Assembly: GCF_026168755.1 (NCBI RefSeq) | Contig: NZ_JAPFDR010000013.1 | Location: 1-63,058, forward strand | Direction of reading: 5' to 3' | DNA from: Clostridium sp. | Lineage (GTDB): Bacteria; Bacillota; Clostridia; Clostridiales; Clostridiaceae | Length of the DNA stretch: 63,058 nucleotides | In this document: one piece after another, positions 45,492 to 54,887 of the stretch | How the letters are laid out: each line of letters begins with the position of its first letter | Numbering within the stretch: position 1 is the first letter of the stretch | The notes under the pieces: model-generated | Database searches by the model: none | The model's input: only the letters and a program-made list of their open reading frames with translations | Told to the model about the DNA's origin: nothing | Position numbers and translations under genes: made by a program

Positions 45492-46547
45492 ATGGATAAG
45501 TATAAAATATGGTTTATATCACTAAAAATATCTGATTCATCCAAGATAAAGCTAATAGAAAAGTATAATAATGAAGAAAATATTTATAATAATATTGATA
45601 ATATAGTTAAAGATAAATTGCTGTATAAAAATTTTCTAATGCAATTAAGTGTTAAAAATAATATAGAAGAAGAAAAATTAGAGGAATATTTATTTAAAAA
45701 CAACATAAATTATGTAACATATTCTTCTAGTTTGTATCCTGAAAAGTTAAAATGTATTACAAATCCACCATATGTTATATTTTATAAGGGAGATATATCA
45801 TTATTAGATTATAATATGGTCTCTATTGTTGGATCAAGAAAAAATACTAGTTATGGAGAACAGGTTACTAAGTTTATAACATCTGAATTATATAATATTT
45901 CATATGGTGTTGTAAGTGGTGTAGCTGCTGGAATAGACTCAATAGCACATAGAGAAATTTTAAGTAGGGGTGGAAAAACAATAGGAGTTTTAGGATGTGG
46001 GATAGATATTATATATCCAAGATTTAATAGATATTTATATGATAAAATTTCTGAAAAAGGTTTGTTAATATCAGAGTTTTTGCCTGGAACAAAACCAATG
46101 GCGTATAATTTTCCACGAAGAAATAGAATAATAAGTGGTTTAAGCAATGGGGTAATTGTTATAGAAGCATCAAGTAGAAGTGGATCACTAATAACTGTTG
46201 ATTATGCATTAAATCAATCTAAAGATGTTATGGTGGTTCCGGGTCCGATTTTTAATGAATCTAGCAAGGGATGTAACTTGTTAATTCATCAAGGTGCACG
46301 TCCTTTTTTAGGAAAAGATGATTTATATGAGTTTCTTAATATAGTTAAAAAAGATAGTAAAAATAGTAGTAAAAATAGTATTAAAAAATGTTTGTTAGAT
46401 GTAATAGGTAAAGAACCTATACATATAGATAAAATAATTGGAAGTGTAAATATTGACAGAATAGCTTTGTTTGAGTTATTATTTGAAATGCAAAATGAAA
46501 ATGAAATTATTTGCCTACCGGGCAATTATTACGTAAAGATTAGTTAG
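45492..46547 (+). CDS. dprA: DNA processing protein DprA
   Basis: Loads RecA onto incoming single-stranded DNA. The Rossmann-like core contains VSIVGSRKNTSYGEQV (about 109-124), SGVAAGIDSIAHREIL, GCGIDIIYP, NFPRRNRIISGLS and EASSRSGSLITVDYAL. A divergent N-terminal helical region and a C-terminal winged-helix-like domain complete 351 residues. AAAGG precedes the ATG. It follows comM directly and precedes topA. Confidence 0.95.
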   Translation: MDKYKIWFISLKISDSSKIKLIEKYNNEENIYNNIDNIVKDKLLYKNFLMQLSVKNNIEEEKLEEYLFKNNINYVTYSSSLYPEKLKCITNPPYVIFYKGDISLLDYNMVSIVGSRKNTSYGEQVTKFITSELYNISYGVVSGVAAGIDSIAHREILSRGGKTIGVLGCGIDIIYPRFNRYLYDKISEKGLLISEFLPGTKPMAYNFPRRNRIISGLSNGVIVIEASSRSGSLITVDYALNQSKDVMVVPGPIFNESSKGCNLLIHQGARPFLGKDDLYEFLNIVKKDSKNSSKNSIKKCLLDVIGKEPIHIDKIIGSVNIDRIALFELLFEMQNENEIICLPGNYYVKIS

Positions 46548-46551
46548 AATT

Positions 46552-46590
46552 TTAGGGGGGTAAAAGCTCCTAAGAGATAAATAGGAGTTG
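46552..46590 (+). promoter_or_regulatory. Possible SD-masking switch before topA
   Basis: CTCCTA (46567-46572) is complementary to the topA SD TAGGAG (46582-46587). It can instead pair, with one flanking base, to upstream TTAGGGG (46552-46558). The two hairpins are mutually exclusive: one hides and the other frees the SD. Confidence 0.45.
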
Positions 46591-46595
46591 ATGGT

Positions 46596-48695
46596 ATGGG
46601 TCAGAATCTTGTTATTGTAGAGTCACCTGCAAAAGCAAAGACAATTAGTAAATATTTAGGGAAAAATTATACAGTTGAAGCCTCAATGGGGCATGTTAGA
46701 GATTTACCTAAAAGTAAATTAGGTGTTGATATAGAGGATAATTTTAATCCAAAATATATAACTATTAGAGGCAAAGGTGAATTAATAACTAAATTAAAAA
46801 AAGCTGCTAAAAAAGCAGATAAAATTTATCTTGCAACCGACCCCGATAGAGAGGGAGAGGCTATATCTTGGCACTTAGCAAATATATTAAAAATTTCAGA
46901 AAATGAAACATGTAGAATAGTATTTAATGAAATAACTAAAGGTGCTGTAAAAGAATCTATAAAAGGAGCAAGAAAAATAAACTTAAATTTAGTTGATGCG
47001 CAACAGGCAAGAAGAGTATTAGATAGACTTGTTGGATATGAAATAAGTCCTATACTTTGGAAAAATGTTAAATGGGGACTAAGTGCTGGAAGAGTTCAAT
47101 CAGCTGCATTAAAGCTTATTTGTGATAAAGAGGAAGAAATAAAAGCTTTTGAACCAAAAGAATATTGGACAGTAGATTGTGTTTTAAAGAAGGAAAGAAA
47201 AAAATTCCCAATAAAATTAACAAAGTATAAAAATAAAAAAATAGAGATATCAACAGAAGAAGAAGCTAAGAAAATAATAAGTGAATTAGAAGAAAATGAT
47301 TATAGAATAGATAAAGTTAAAAAGGGTAATAGATTGAAAAATCCATTGCCACCATTTACAACAAGTACTTTGCAACAAGAGGCTTCTAAAAAACTTAATT
47401 TTATGACTAAAAGAACTATGTCTATAGCTCAAGCTCTTTATGAAGGGGTTGATATAAAAGGATATGGTACAGTAGGTTTAATAACTTATATGAGAACTGA
47501 CTCTGTAAGAATTTCTGAAGAAGCACAAGAAAAAGCTATTGACTTTATAAAAGAAAGCTACGGAAATGAGTATGTTCCAGAAAATCCGAGAGTATATAAA
47601 GGAAAGAAAAATATACAAGATGCTCATGAAGCTATAAGACCTTCTCATATAGAAATAACTCCAGAAATAGCAAAAGCAAGTTTATCAGCAGAGCAATATA
47701 AGTTATATAGTTTAATATGGAAGAGATTTATTGCAAGTCAAATGGCATCATGTTCATTAAATACAAATAGTATTGATATAGTAAATGGAGAATATTCATT
47801 TAAAGCATCTGGTTCAACTATTAAGTTTGATGGTTTTATGAAAGTTTATGATTATACAACAGAAGATGATGATAATGATGTAACATTACCATTGTTAGAT
47901 GAAGGTGAAATATTATTACCTGCATCTGTAGAAGATAAGCAACATTTTACTCAGCCACCAGCAAGATATACAGAAGCATCATTTGTAAAATTACTTGAAG
48001 AAAAAGGAATAGGAAGACCAAGTACTTACGTTCCAACAATATCTACATTATTAAGTAGAGATTATGTTTCAAGAGAAAAGAAAAATTTAATACCTACAGA
48101 ATTAGGTTTTATAGTTAATAATATAATGTCAGATTATTTTAAACAAATAGTGGATGTAGATTTTACAGCAGATATGGAAAGAAAGCTTGATTATATTGAA
48201 GAAGGGAGCGAAGAATGGAAAGAAGTAGTTGGTGAATTCTTTGCACCACTTAAAGTAGCTATAGATAAAGCTGAAAAAGAAATTTCAAAAGTTGTAATTG
48301 AAGATAAAGTAAGTGATGTTCCATGTGATAAATGTGGGAGAATGATGGTTATAAAACGTGGAAGATATGGAACTTTCCTAGCATGTCCAGGATATCCTGA
48401 ATGTCATAATGCTAAACCGATTGTTGAGGAGATAGATGTTCCATGTCCAAAGTGTGGAGGAAAAATATTAGCTAAGAGAAGCAAAAAAGGAAAGAAATTC
48501 TTTGGATGCTCTAATTATCCAAATTGTGATTTTGTAAGTTGGAATGAGCCTATAAAAGAGCCATGTTCAAAATGTGGTAACTATATGACTATTAAGTATT
48601 CAAAAACTAAAGGCAAATATGCTATATGTTCAAATACTGAATGTGGAAATACAATGCCTTTAAAAGATAACACTGAAAAGAAGGATGATAAGTAA
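46596..48695 (+). CDS. topA: DNA topoisomerase I
   Basis: Type IA topoisomerase that relaxes negative supercoils. The Toprim start LVIVESPAKAKTISKYLG and acidic motif ATDPDREGEAISWHL are intact. The active-site tyrosine is in GLITYMRTDSVRIS (about residue 297). Three C-terminal four-cysteine zinc ribbons lie at about 578-690. Length 699 is normal. TAGGAG 8 nt upstream is the likely SD and may be masked by structure. It follows dprA as in Bacillus. Confidence 0.97.
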   Translation: MGQNLVIVESPAKAKTISKYLGKNYTVEASMGHVRDLPKSKLGVDIEDNFNPKYITIRGKGELITKLKKAAKKADKIYLATDPDREGEAISWHLANILKISENETCRIVFNEITKGAVKESIKGARKINLNLVDAQQARRVLDRLVGYEISPILWKNVKWGLSAGRVQSAALKLICDKEEEIKAFEPKEYWTVDCVLKKERKKFPIKLTKYKNKKIEISTEEEAKKIISELEENDYRIDKVKKGNRLKNPLPPFTTSTLQQEASKKLNFMTKRTMSIAQALYEGVDIKGYGTVGLITYMRTDSVRISEEAQEKAIDFIKESYGNEYVPENPRVYKGKKNIQDAHEAIRPSHIEITPEIAKASLSAEQYKLYSLIWKRFIASQMASCSLNTNSIDIVNGEYSFKASGSTIKFDGFMKVYDYTTEDDDNDVTLPLLDEGEILLPASVEDKQHFTQPPARYTEASFVKLLEEKGIGRPSTYVPTISTLLSRDYVSREKKNLIPTELGFIVNNIMSDYFKQIVDVDFTADMERKLDYIEEGSEEWKEVVGEFFAPLKVAIDKAEKEISKVVIEDKVSDVPCDKCGRMMVIKRGRYGTFLACPGYPECHNAKPIVEEIDVPCPKCGGKILAKRSKKGKKFFGCSNYPNCDFVSWNEPIKEPCSKCGNYMTIKYSKTKGKYAICSNTECGNTMPLKDNTEKKDDK

Positions 48696-48742
48696 ATGAA
48701 TATTTCCCATGGGCTTTGTCGAAAGAGTGTAAAAATTGTTGT

Positions 48743-48773
48743 AAAAAAAAGTCTTATATGATAGTATAAGATT
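48743..48773 (-). terminator. Terminator-like hairpin facing the minus strand
   Basis: TCTTATA (48752-48758) and TATAAGA (48765-48771) form a stem. Eight T residues follow it only on the minus strand (48750-48743). No minus-strand gene lies upstream of it; it would stop antisense transcription entering topA. Confidence 0.4.
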
Positions 48774-48794
48774 AAGAAGTGATATCTTAAAATT

Positions 48795-48823
48795 TTGACA
48801 ATTTTGAAAATTAACAATTTAAT
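48795..48823 (+). promoter_or_regulatory. Candidate codY promoter with CodY-like palindrome
   Basis: TTGACA (48795-48800), a 17-bp spacer and TTTAAT (48818-48823). The spacer begins with the palindrome AATTTTGAAAATT (48800-48812), which resembles a shortened CodY box, so autoregulation is possible. Confidence 0.4.
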
Positions 48824-48853
48824 GATAAAGCTTATGATGGGGGGAGTATTTAG

Positions 48854-49630
48854 TTGTCATCATTATTAAATAAAACTAGGAGATTAAATAAAATATTACA
48901 AAAGGGTGGTGCAGACCCAGTAGTATTTGATGATATATGCAAACTTTTGAGTGAAGTTTTAGCATGTAATGTATATATAATTAGTAGAAAGGGAAAAGTT
49001 TTAGGACATACTTTTTCAATAGATTTTGAGTGTGGAATAATGAAAAAGTATGTTTTAGAAGAAGGGAGATTCCCATTAGGTTATAATGAAGGTTTATTAA
49101 AGATTACAGAAACTTTAGCAAACTCTAAGAGCAATGGTAATTGTGTATTTAAAGGAGAGGGCGTTTGTGAAGTCTCTAATAAAATATCTACTATAGTACC
49201 TATTATAGGTAATCGTGAAAGAATGGGAACATTACTTTTAGCAAGATTTGGAGAAGAATTTACAGATGAAGATTTAGTGTTAGCAGAACATAGCGCAACT
49301 ATAGTTGGGATGGAAATGTTAAGAGCTAAACAAGATGAATTAGAAGAGGAAGCAAGAAAAAAGGCTGTAGTACAATTAGCTATTGGTACTTTATCTTATT
49401 CAGAATTAGAGGCTGTAGAGCATATATTCAATGAACTAGAAGGAAATGAGGGATTATTAGTTGCATCTAAGATTGCAGATAAGGTTGGAATAACAAGAAG
49501 TGTTATTGTAAATGCTTTAAGAAAGTTTGAAAGTGCTGGTGTAATTGAGTCAAGATCTTTAGGGATGAAGGGAACTCATATTAAGATTTTAAATGAAAAA
49601 TTAGTAGAAGAATTAAAGAAGATAAGATAA
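48854..49630 (+). CDS. codY: GTP-sensing transcriptional regulator CodY
   Basis: Global nutrient regulator activated by GTP and branched-chain amino acids. The start [18 protein letters not shown] matches CodY, with a GAF ligand domain (about 1-155) and a C-terminal winged helix-turn-helix [33 protein letters not shown]. Length is 258. The start codon is TTG with GGGGGGAG 7-8 nt upstream, which may limit expression. Unlike Bacillus, no hslUV or flagellar operon surrounds it. Confidence 0.97.
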   Translation: MSSLLNKTRRLNKILQKGGADPVVFDDICKLLSEVLACNVYIISRKGKVLGHTFSIDFECGIMKKYVLEEGRFPLGYNEGLLKITETLANSKSNGNCVFKGEGVCEVSNKISTIVPIIGNRERMGTLLLARFGEEFTDEDLVLAEHSATIVGMEMLRAKQDELEEEARKKAVVQLAIGTLSYSELEAVEHIFNELEGNEGLLVASKIADKVGITRSVIVNALRKFESAGVIESRSLGMKGTHIKILNEKLVEELKKIR

Positions 49631-49631
49631 A

Positions 49632-49665
49632 AATAAGCTATACAAAAAGTATAGCTTATTTTGTG
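49632..49665 (+). terminator. Rho-independent terminator after codY
   Basis: AATAAGCTATAC (49632-49643) pairs perfectly with GTATAGCTTATT (49649-49660) around AAAAA, followed by TTG. The rest of the gap to 49872 is AT-rich with nothing recognisable. Confidence 0.88.
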
Positions 49666-49872
49666 TATAATAGAGATTTATAATATAAAAAGAAGTAGCT
49701 AAATAAAATAAACAACAATTTAATTAGTTTTATATTTTTAAATTAGGATATAATATATAGTGAATATTTTGAATCATGTAAAAGTGTTAGTATTTAATGA
49801 GTTTTTTATTTTAATAATATATAATAAATTTATAGTTTTATGACGTTAAATATAAAATATACAAAAAATATG

Positions 49873-49901
49873 TTGCTAGGATATAAAGCTTATGATATAC
49901 T
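49873..49901 (+). promoter_or_regulatory. Promoter of rpsB-tsf
   Basis: TTGCTA (49873-49878), a 17-bp spacer and TATACT (49896-49901). Transcription would start near 49908, giving a leader of about 100 nt. Confidence 0.65.
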
Positions 49902-49927
49902 AACCTAGGTAAATAAATACACACACA

Positions 49928-49972
49928 GCCCAATTTATAAAGTTGGTGCCCAATTTTGGGAAGCTTTATAAG
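49928..49972 (+). promoter_or_regulatory. Structured rpsB leader
   Basis: GCCCAATTT occurs twice (49928-49936 and 49948-49956). TATAAAG (49936-49942) pairs with CTTTATA (49964-49970), enclosing the hairpin CCCA/TGGG (49949-49952/49957-49960). The first repeat could alternatively pair with TTGG at 49943-49946. This looks like an S2 autoregulatory site. Confidence 0.5.
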
Positions 49973-50009
49973 AATGAAGGTTGTGGAGGAAAAACCAGGA
50001 GGTAACAAA

Positions 50010-50711
50010 ATGTCAGTAATATCAATGAAACAATTATTAGAAGCAGGCGTTCACTTTGGACACCAAACAAGAAGATGGAACCCTAAGATGGCTCCATATA
50101 TATTCACAGAAAGAAATGGAATATATATAATAGATCTTCAAAAGACAGTTAAGAAGGTAGAAGAAGCTTATAACTTCATTAGAGAAGTATCAACTGAAGG
50201 AAAAGACATTCTTTTCGTTGGAACTAAGAAACAAGCTCAAGAAGCTATTCAAGAAGAAGCTGTAAGATCAAACATGCATTTCGTAAACAACAGATGGTTA
50301 GGTGGTATGTTAACTAACTTCAAAACTATCAAAACTAGAATTAAGAGATTAGAAGAATTACAACAAATGGAACAAGATGGAACATTTGATGTTTTACCTA
50401 AGAAAGAAGTAATCAAGTTAAAAGGCGAAATGGAAAAATTACAAACTAACCTTGGAGGTATCACTAACTTAGATGTTAACAATATCGGAGCTATGTTTGT
50501 AGTTGACCCAAGAAAAGAAAAGAACGCTATATCAGAAGCTAAAATATTAGGAATCCCAGTAGTAGCTATCGTTGATACTAACTGTGACCCAGAAGAAGTT
50601 GATTACGTAATTCCAGGAAACGACGATGCTATCAGAGCTGTTAAATTAATAACTGCTAAATTAGCTGATGGAATTATCGAAGGAAGACAAGGCGAACAAT
50701 TAGCTGAATAA
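50010..50711 (+). CDS. rpsB: 30S ribosomal protein uS2
   Basis: A 233-residue uS2 with motifs [52 protein letters not shown] and [23 protein letters not shown]. The ATG at 50010 has CAGGAGGT upstream; the longer ORF from 49956 reads through the leader. It is first in rpsB-tsf with a dedicated promoter and structured leader. Codon use is strongly biased, as expected for a ribosomal protein. Confidence 0.98.
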   Translation: MSVISMKQLLEAGVHFGHQTRRWNPKMAPYIFTERNGIYIIDLQKTVKKVEEAYNFIREVSTEGKDILFVGTKKQAQEAIQEEAVRSNMHFVNNRWLGGMLTNFKTIKTRIKRLEELQQMEQDGTFDVLPKKEVIKLKGEMEKLQTNLGGITNLDVNNIGAMFVVDPRKEKNAISEAKILGIPVVAIVDTNCDPEEVDYVIPGNDDAIRAVKLITAKLADGIIEGRQGEQLAE

Positions 50712-50716
50712 TAATT

Positions 50717-50754
50717 TTAAGAGGTAGGTGAGGGAAACTTCATTTACCTTTTAA
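50717..50754 (+). promoter_or_regulatory. Intercistronic hairpin between rpsB and tsf
   Basis: Fourteen consecutive pairs (three G/U) join TTAAGAGGTAGGTG (50717-50730) to CATTTACCTTTTAA (50741-50754) with a 10-nt loop. No T-tract follows, so a processing or stability element is more likely than a terminator. Confidence 0.55.
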
Positions 50755-50797
50755 CCTAAAATATGGTTTACATTTAATGTTAAGGAGGAATTTAATA

Positions 50798-51712
50798 ATG
50801 ATAACTGCTAAATCAGTTAAAGAATTAAGAGAAATGACTGGTGCAGGAATGATGGACTGCAAAAAGGCTTTAGTTGAAACTGAAGGAAATATAGAAAAAG
50901 CTGTTGAATTTTTAAGAGAAAAGGGATTAGCTGCTGCTGCTAAAAAAGCTGGTAGAGTTGCTGCTGAAGGTATCGTTAAGACTTTCGTTTCAGCTGATAA
51001 GAAAACTGCTGCTATGGTAGAAGTTAACTGTGAAACTGACTTCGTTGCTGCTAACGAAGAATTCGTTTCATTCGCAACAAAAGTTGCAGAAATGGCTGCT
51101 AACACTTCAGCTACAACAGTTGAAGAATTAGTTGCTGAAAAATTTGATGGTGAATCTACTGTAACTGAAGCTTTAACAGCTTTGATCGCAAAATTAGGCG
51201 AAAACATGACAGTAAGAAGATTTGTTAAATTCAACATAGAAAACGGAGCGATAGCTAGCTACATCCACGGTGGCGGAAGAATTGGAGTTATGGTTGAAGT
51301 TGCTAGTGAATCTACAGATGTTGCTGCTTTAGAAGAAGTTGCTAAAGAAGTTTGTATGCAAGTTGCTGCAGCAAATCCTTTATTCTTAAGCAGAGAACAA
51401 GTAGATAATGAAGCTTTAGAAAAAGAAAAAGAAATATACAGAGTTCAAGCATTAAATGAAGGAAAACCAGAAAATATCGTTGAAAAAATGGTAATGGGAA
51501 GAATTCAAAAGTACTACAAAGAAGTTTGTCTTTTAGATCAAGCATGGGTTAAAGATGGAGATAAGTCAATATCTAAATTCTTAGAAGAAAAATCTAAAGA
51601 AGTTGGTTCTCCAATAACTGTTACAAGATACGCTAGATTCGAAAGAGGAGAAGGTATCGAAAAAGTTGAAGAAGACTTCGCTGCAGAAGTTGCTAAGACT
51701 ATGGGTATGTAA
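50798..51712 (+). CDS. tsf: Translation elongation factor Ts
   Basis: Nucleotide exchange factor for EF-Tu. The start [24 protein letters not shown] and the core motif NCETDFVA are diagnostic. The two-subdomain core and coiled-coil region complete 304 residues. AAGGAGG precedes the ATG at 50798; an ORF extension to 50777 runs through the ribosome binding site. It is co-transcribed with rpsB and followed by a terminator. Confidence 0.98.
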   Translation: MITAKSVKELREMTGAGMMDCKKALVETEGNIEKAVEFLREKGLAAAAKKAGRVAAEGIVKTFVSADKKTAAMVEVNCETDFVAANEEFVSFATKVAEMAANTSATTVEELVAEKFDGESTVTEALTALIAKLGENMTVRRFVKFNIENGAIASYIHGGGRIGVMVEVASESTDVAALEEVAKEVCMQVAAANPLFLSREQVDNEALEKEKEIYRVQALNEGKPENIVEKMVMGRIQKYYKEVCLLDQAWVKDGDKSISKFLEEKSKEVGSPITVTRYARFERGEGIEKVEEDFAAEVAKTMGM

Positions 51713-52492
<780 letters not shown>

Positions 52493-52505
52493 TAAGGAGG
52501 ATTAT

Positions 52506-53063
52506 ATGATAAAAGAATTATTAAATACAGCAGAGTCTAAAATGCAAAAGACTATTTCTGTTTTAACTTCAGATTTAACAACATTAAAAGCTGGTAGAGC
52601 TAATCCAAAGATGCTTGATAGAATACAAGTAGAAGCATATGGCGGATTATGTCCAATTGAGCAAGTTGGTAATATTTCTGCTCCAGAGCCAAGAATGTTA
52701 GTTATAACTCCTTGGGATAAGTCATTATTAAAGGAGATTGAAAAAGCAATTTTAAAATCTGACTTAGGAATTAATCCATCTAATGATGGATCTATAATCA
52801 GATTATTAGTTCCTGAATTAACAGAAGAAACAAGAAAGAATCTTGTAAAGAATGTTAAAAAGTTAGGTGAAGATGCTAAGGTAGCAATTAGATCTATAAG
52901 AAGAGATGCCAATGAAAAGATTAAGGCATTAAAAAAGGATGGACATATTTCAGAAGATGAAGTTAAAAAAGGTGAAGAGGCTGTTCAAAAGAAGACAGAT
53001 CAATTTGTAAAAGAAATAGATTCACTTGTTGTAGCTAAGGAAAAAGAGATTATGTCAATTTAA
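52506..53063 (+). CDS. frr: Ribosome recycling factor
   Basis: Splits post-termination ribosomes together with EF-G. The 185-residue protein has the tRNA-shaped two-domain pattern: three long helices and the small domain around EAYGGLCPIEQVG. KAGRANPKMLDRI and IRSIRRDANEKIKALKKD are typical. AAGGAGG precedes the ATG. The TAA stop overlaps the terminator. Confidence 0.97.
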   Translation: MIKELLNTAESKMQKTISVLTSDLTTLKAGRANPKMLDRIQVEAYGGLCPIEQVGNISAPEPRMLVITPWDKSLLKEIEKAILKSDLGINPSNDGSIIRLLVPELTEETRKNLVKNVKKLGEDAKVAIRSIRRDANEKIKALKKDGHISEDEVKKGEEAVQKKTDQFVKEIDSLVVAKEKEIMSI

Positions 53064-53090
53064 AACCTGCTATTTAGCAGGTTTTTTTAT
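53063..53090 (+). terminator. Rho-independent terminator after frr
   Basis: AAACCTGCT (53063-53071) pairs with AGCAGGTTT (53076-53084), then TTTT. Confidence 0.9.
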
Positions 53091-53184
53091 TAAATCAAAT
53101 ATTAGATTTTAACTAATACTTTAATTAATAAAGAATACTTTAGCATATGGGTTTTATATAAAGTAAATTGGAGGCAGGGAAACA

Positions 53185-53943
53185 ATGTTTAGTTTTTTTA
53201 AAGCTACTAAAAATAATGAAGAATTAGATATAGAATTAGATGAAAAAAATATTCCTCAACATGTAGCAATAATTATGGATGGAAATGGAAGATGGGCAAA
53301 AAAAAGAAATATGCCTAGAAGTATGGGACATAAAGCTGGAGTTGAAACTATTAGAAGAATAGTAAAGGAAGCTGATAGGTTAGGAATAAAATTTATTACC
53401 TTATATGCATTTTCAACTGAAAATTGGAAAAGACCAAAGGATGAGGTTAATGCTTTAATGAAATTATTAGTTCAGTATTTAAAGAGTGAAGTTGGAGAAC
53501 TTCATAAGAATGGAGTTATATTAAGGGTTTTAGGTGATATAAGTGAACTTCAAGAGGAATGTAGAAAAGAAATTGAAGATTCTATAGAGTTAACAAAAAA
53601 TAATACAGGATTAGTATTAAATGTTGCCTTCAATTATGGAGGAAGAGATGAAATAGTAAGAGCTGTGAAAAATATAGTTACAGATATTGAAAATGGGAAT
53701 ATAAATAAGAATGATATTACAAAGGAAAGATTTTCAGAATATTTATATACAAAAAATTGCCCAGATCCAGACTTAATAATAAGACCTTCAGGCGAACAAA
53801 GAATAAGTAACTTCTTATTATGGCAGTGTGCATATTCAGAATTTTGGTATTCAAATGTGAATTGGCCTGATTTTAGCGAAAAAGATTTACAACAGGCAAT
53901 ATATGATTATCAAAATAGAGATAGAAGATATGGTGGAGTATAG
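53185..53943 (+). CDS. uppS: Isoprenyl transferase (undecaprenyl diphosphate synthase)
   Basis: Makes the C55 lipid carrier for peptidoglycan by cis condensation of isopentenyl units. The catalytic motif HVAIIMDGNGRWA contains Asp32. TLYAFSTENWKRP and IRPSGEQRISNFLLWQ are present. Length is 252. GGAGGCAGGG precedes the ATG. cdsA follows 18 nt later. The isoprenoid precursors come from dxr and ispG in the same gene cluster. Confidence 0.97.
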   Translation: MFSFFKATKNNEELDIELDEKNIPQHVAIIMDGNGRWAKKRNMPRSMGHKAGVETIRRIVKEADRLGIKFITLYAFSTENWKRPKDEVNALMKLLVQYLKSEVGELHKNGVILRVLGDISELQEECRKEIEDSIELTKNNTGLVLNVAFNYGGRDEIVRAVKNIVTDIENGNINKNDITKERFSEYLYTKNCPDPDLIIRPSGEQRISNFLLWQCAYSEFWYSNVNWPDFSEKDLQQAIYDYQNRDRRYGGV

Positions 53944-53961
53944 TTAAAGGAGGTTAGATGT

Positions 53962-54756
53962 TTGAAAGTAAATAGTAGATATTTAGGAGCTGTTGTACTT
54001 GCTCCATTATTGATTTTTGTACTTTTAGGTGGATTACCATTAAAGTTATTTACTATAGCATTATCTGTATGTGGATTATATGAGTTTTATAATGCATTAA
54101 AGACAAAGGAAATAAAAAGTATTCCTATAATTAGTTATATATTACTTGTTATTTATTATGCATTTAATAATGATTTTGAGAAGATGATGTATATTTTAGT
54201 TATAGCAATGGTAATAGCATTAATAATACCTATAATTGATTTGAAGTATTCTTTTGTAGATGTAGCTATAACCTTTTTAGGATTTATTTATGTTGTAATA
54301 TTATTCAGTTTTATTCCATTAGTTAATAGAAAAGTTGGTGGAGAATATTTAGTATGGTTAATATTTATTGGATCATGGCTTTCTGATACAGTAGCTTACT
54401 ATTTTGGAAGATTTTTAGGTAAGCATAAACTTTCTCCAAAAGTAAGTCCTAAGAAAACTATTGAAGGATCAATTGGGGGATTTTTAGGTTCTACTATTGG
54501 ATGTGGATTGTTTGGGATTGCAGTTAGTGCATATGTTCCACAGGTAAATATAATTCATTTCTTCTTAATAGGAGCATTATGTGGAATAATGGGGCAATTT
54601 GGGGATTTAGTTGCATCATCTATTAAAAGATTTGTTGGATTAAAAGATTACAGTAATCTTATTCCAGGACATGGTGGTATATTAGATAGATTTGATTCAA
54701 TTTTGTTTAATGCAGTAGTTGTTTTTTACTACTTAACATTTATAGTAGGAATTTAA
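53962..54756 (+). CDS. cdsA: Phosphatidate cytidylyltransferase
   Basis: Makes CDP-diacylglycerol from phosphatidate and CTP. A membrane protein of 264 residues with about seven to eight helices. The CDS signature SPKKTIEGSIGGFLGS and the C-terminal HGGILDRFDSILFNA are intact. The start codon is TTG (53962), with AAAGGAGG about 9 nt upstream; a nearby ATG at 53957 is in another frame and stops at once. It is paired with uppS. Confidence 0.95.
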   Translation: MKVNSRYLGAVVLAPLLIFVLLGGLPLKLFTIALSVCGLYEFYNALKTKEIKSIPIISYILLVIYYAFNNDFEKMMYILVIAMVIALIIPIIDLKYSFVDVAITFLGFIYVVILFSFIPLVNRKVGGEYLVWLIFIGSWLSDTVAYYFGRFLGKHKLSPKVSPKKTIEGSIGGFLGSTIGCGLFGIAVSAYVPQVNIIHFFLIGALCGIMGQFGDLVASSIKRFVGLKDYSNLIPGHGGILDRFDSILFNAVVVFYYLTFIVGI

Positions 54757-54760
54757 TAAG

Positions 54761-54794
54761 TAGGGTACAATAGTTTAACTGTTGTATCCTTTTT
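54761..54794 (+). terminator. Rho-independent terminator after cdsA
   Basis: AGGGTACAATAG pairs with CTGTTGTATCCT with two wobbles, followed by TTTT. It isolates uppS-cdsA from the next gene. Confidence 0.75.
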
Positions 54795-54887
54795 GCTTTA
54801 TAATTGAAATATAGTCTAAATTATAAGTTATATTAATAAATTAATAATGTAATATGTTGAAAGATTAATTTAAAATAGGAGAGGAAA

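Noticed and set aside
50740..51237. A 165-codon minus-strand ORF opposite tsf
   Set aside because: Fully antisense to a clear tsf gene; arises from the biased GCT/GTT/GAA codons of tsf, with Ser/Ala-rich low-complexity translation and no ribosome binding site.
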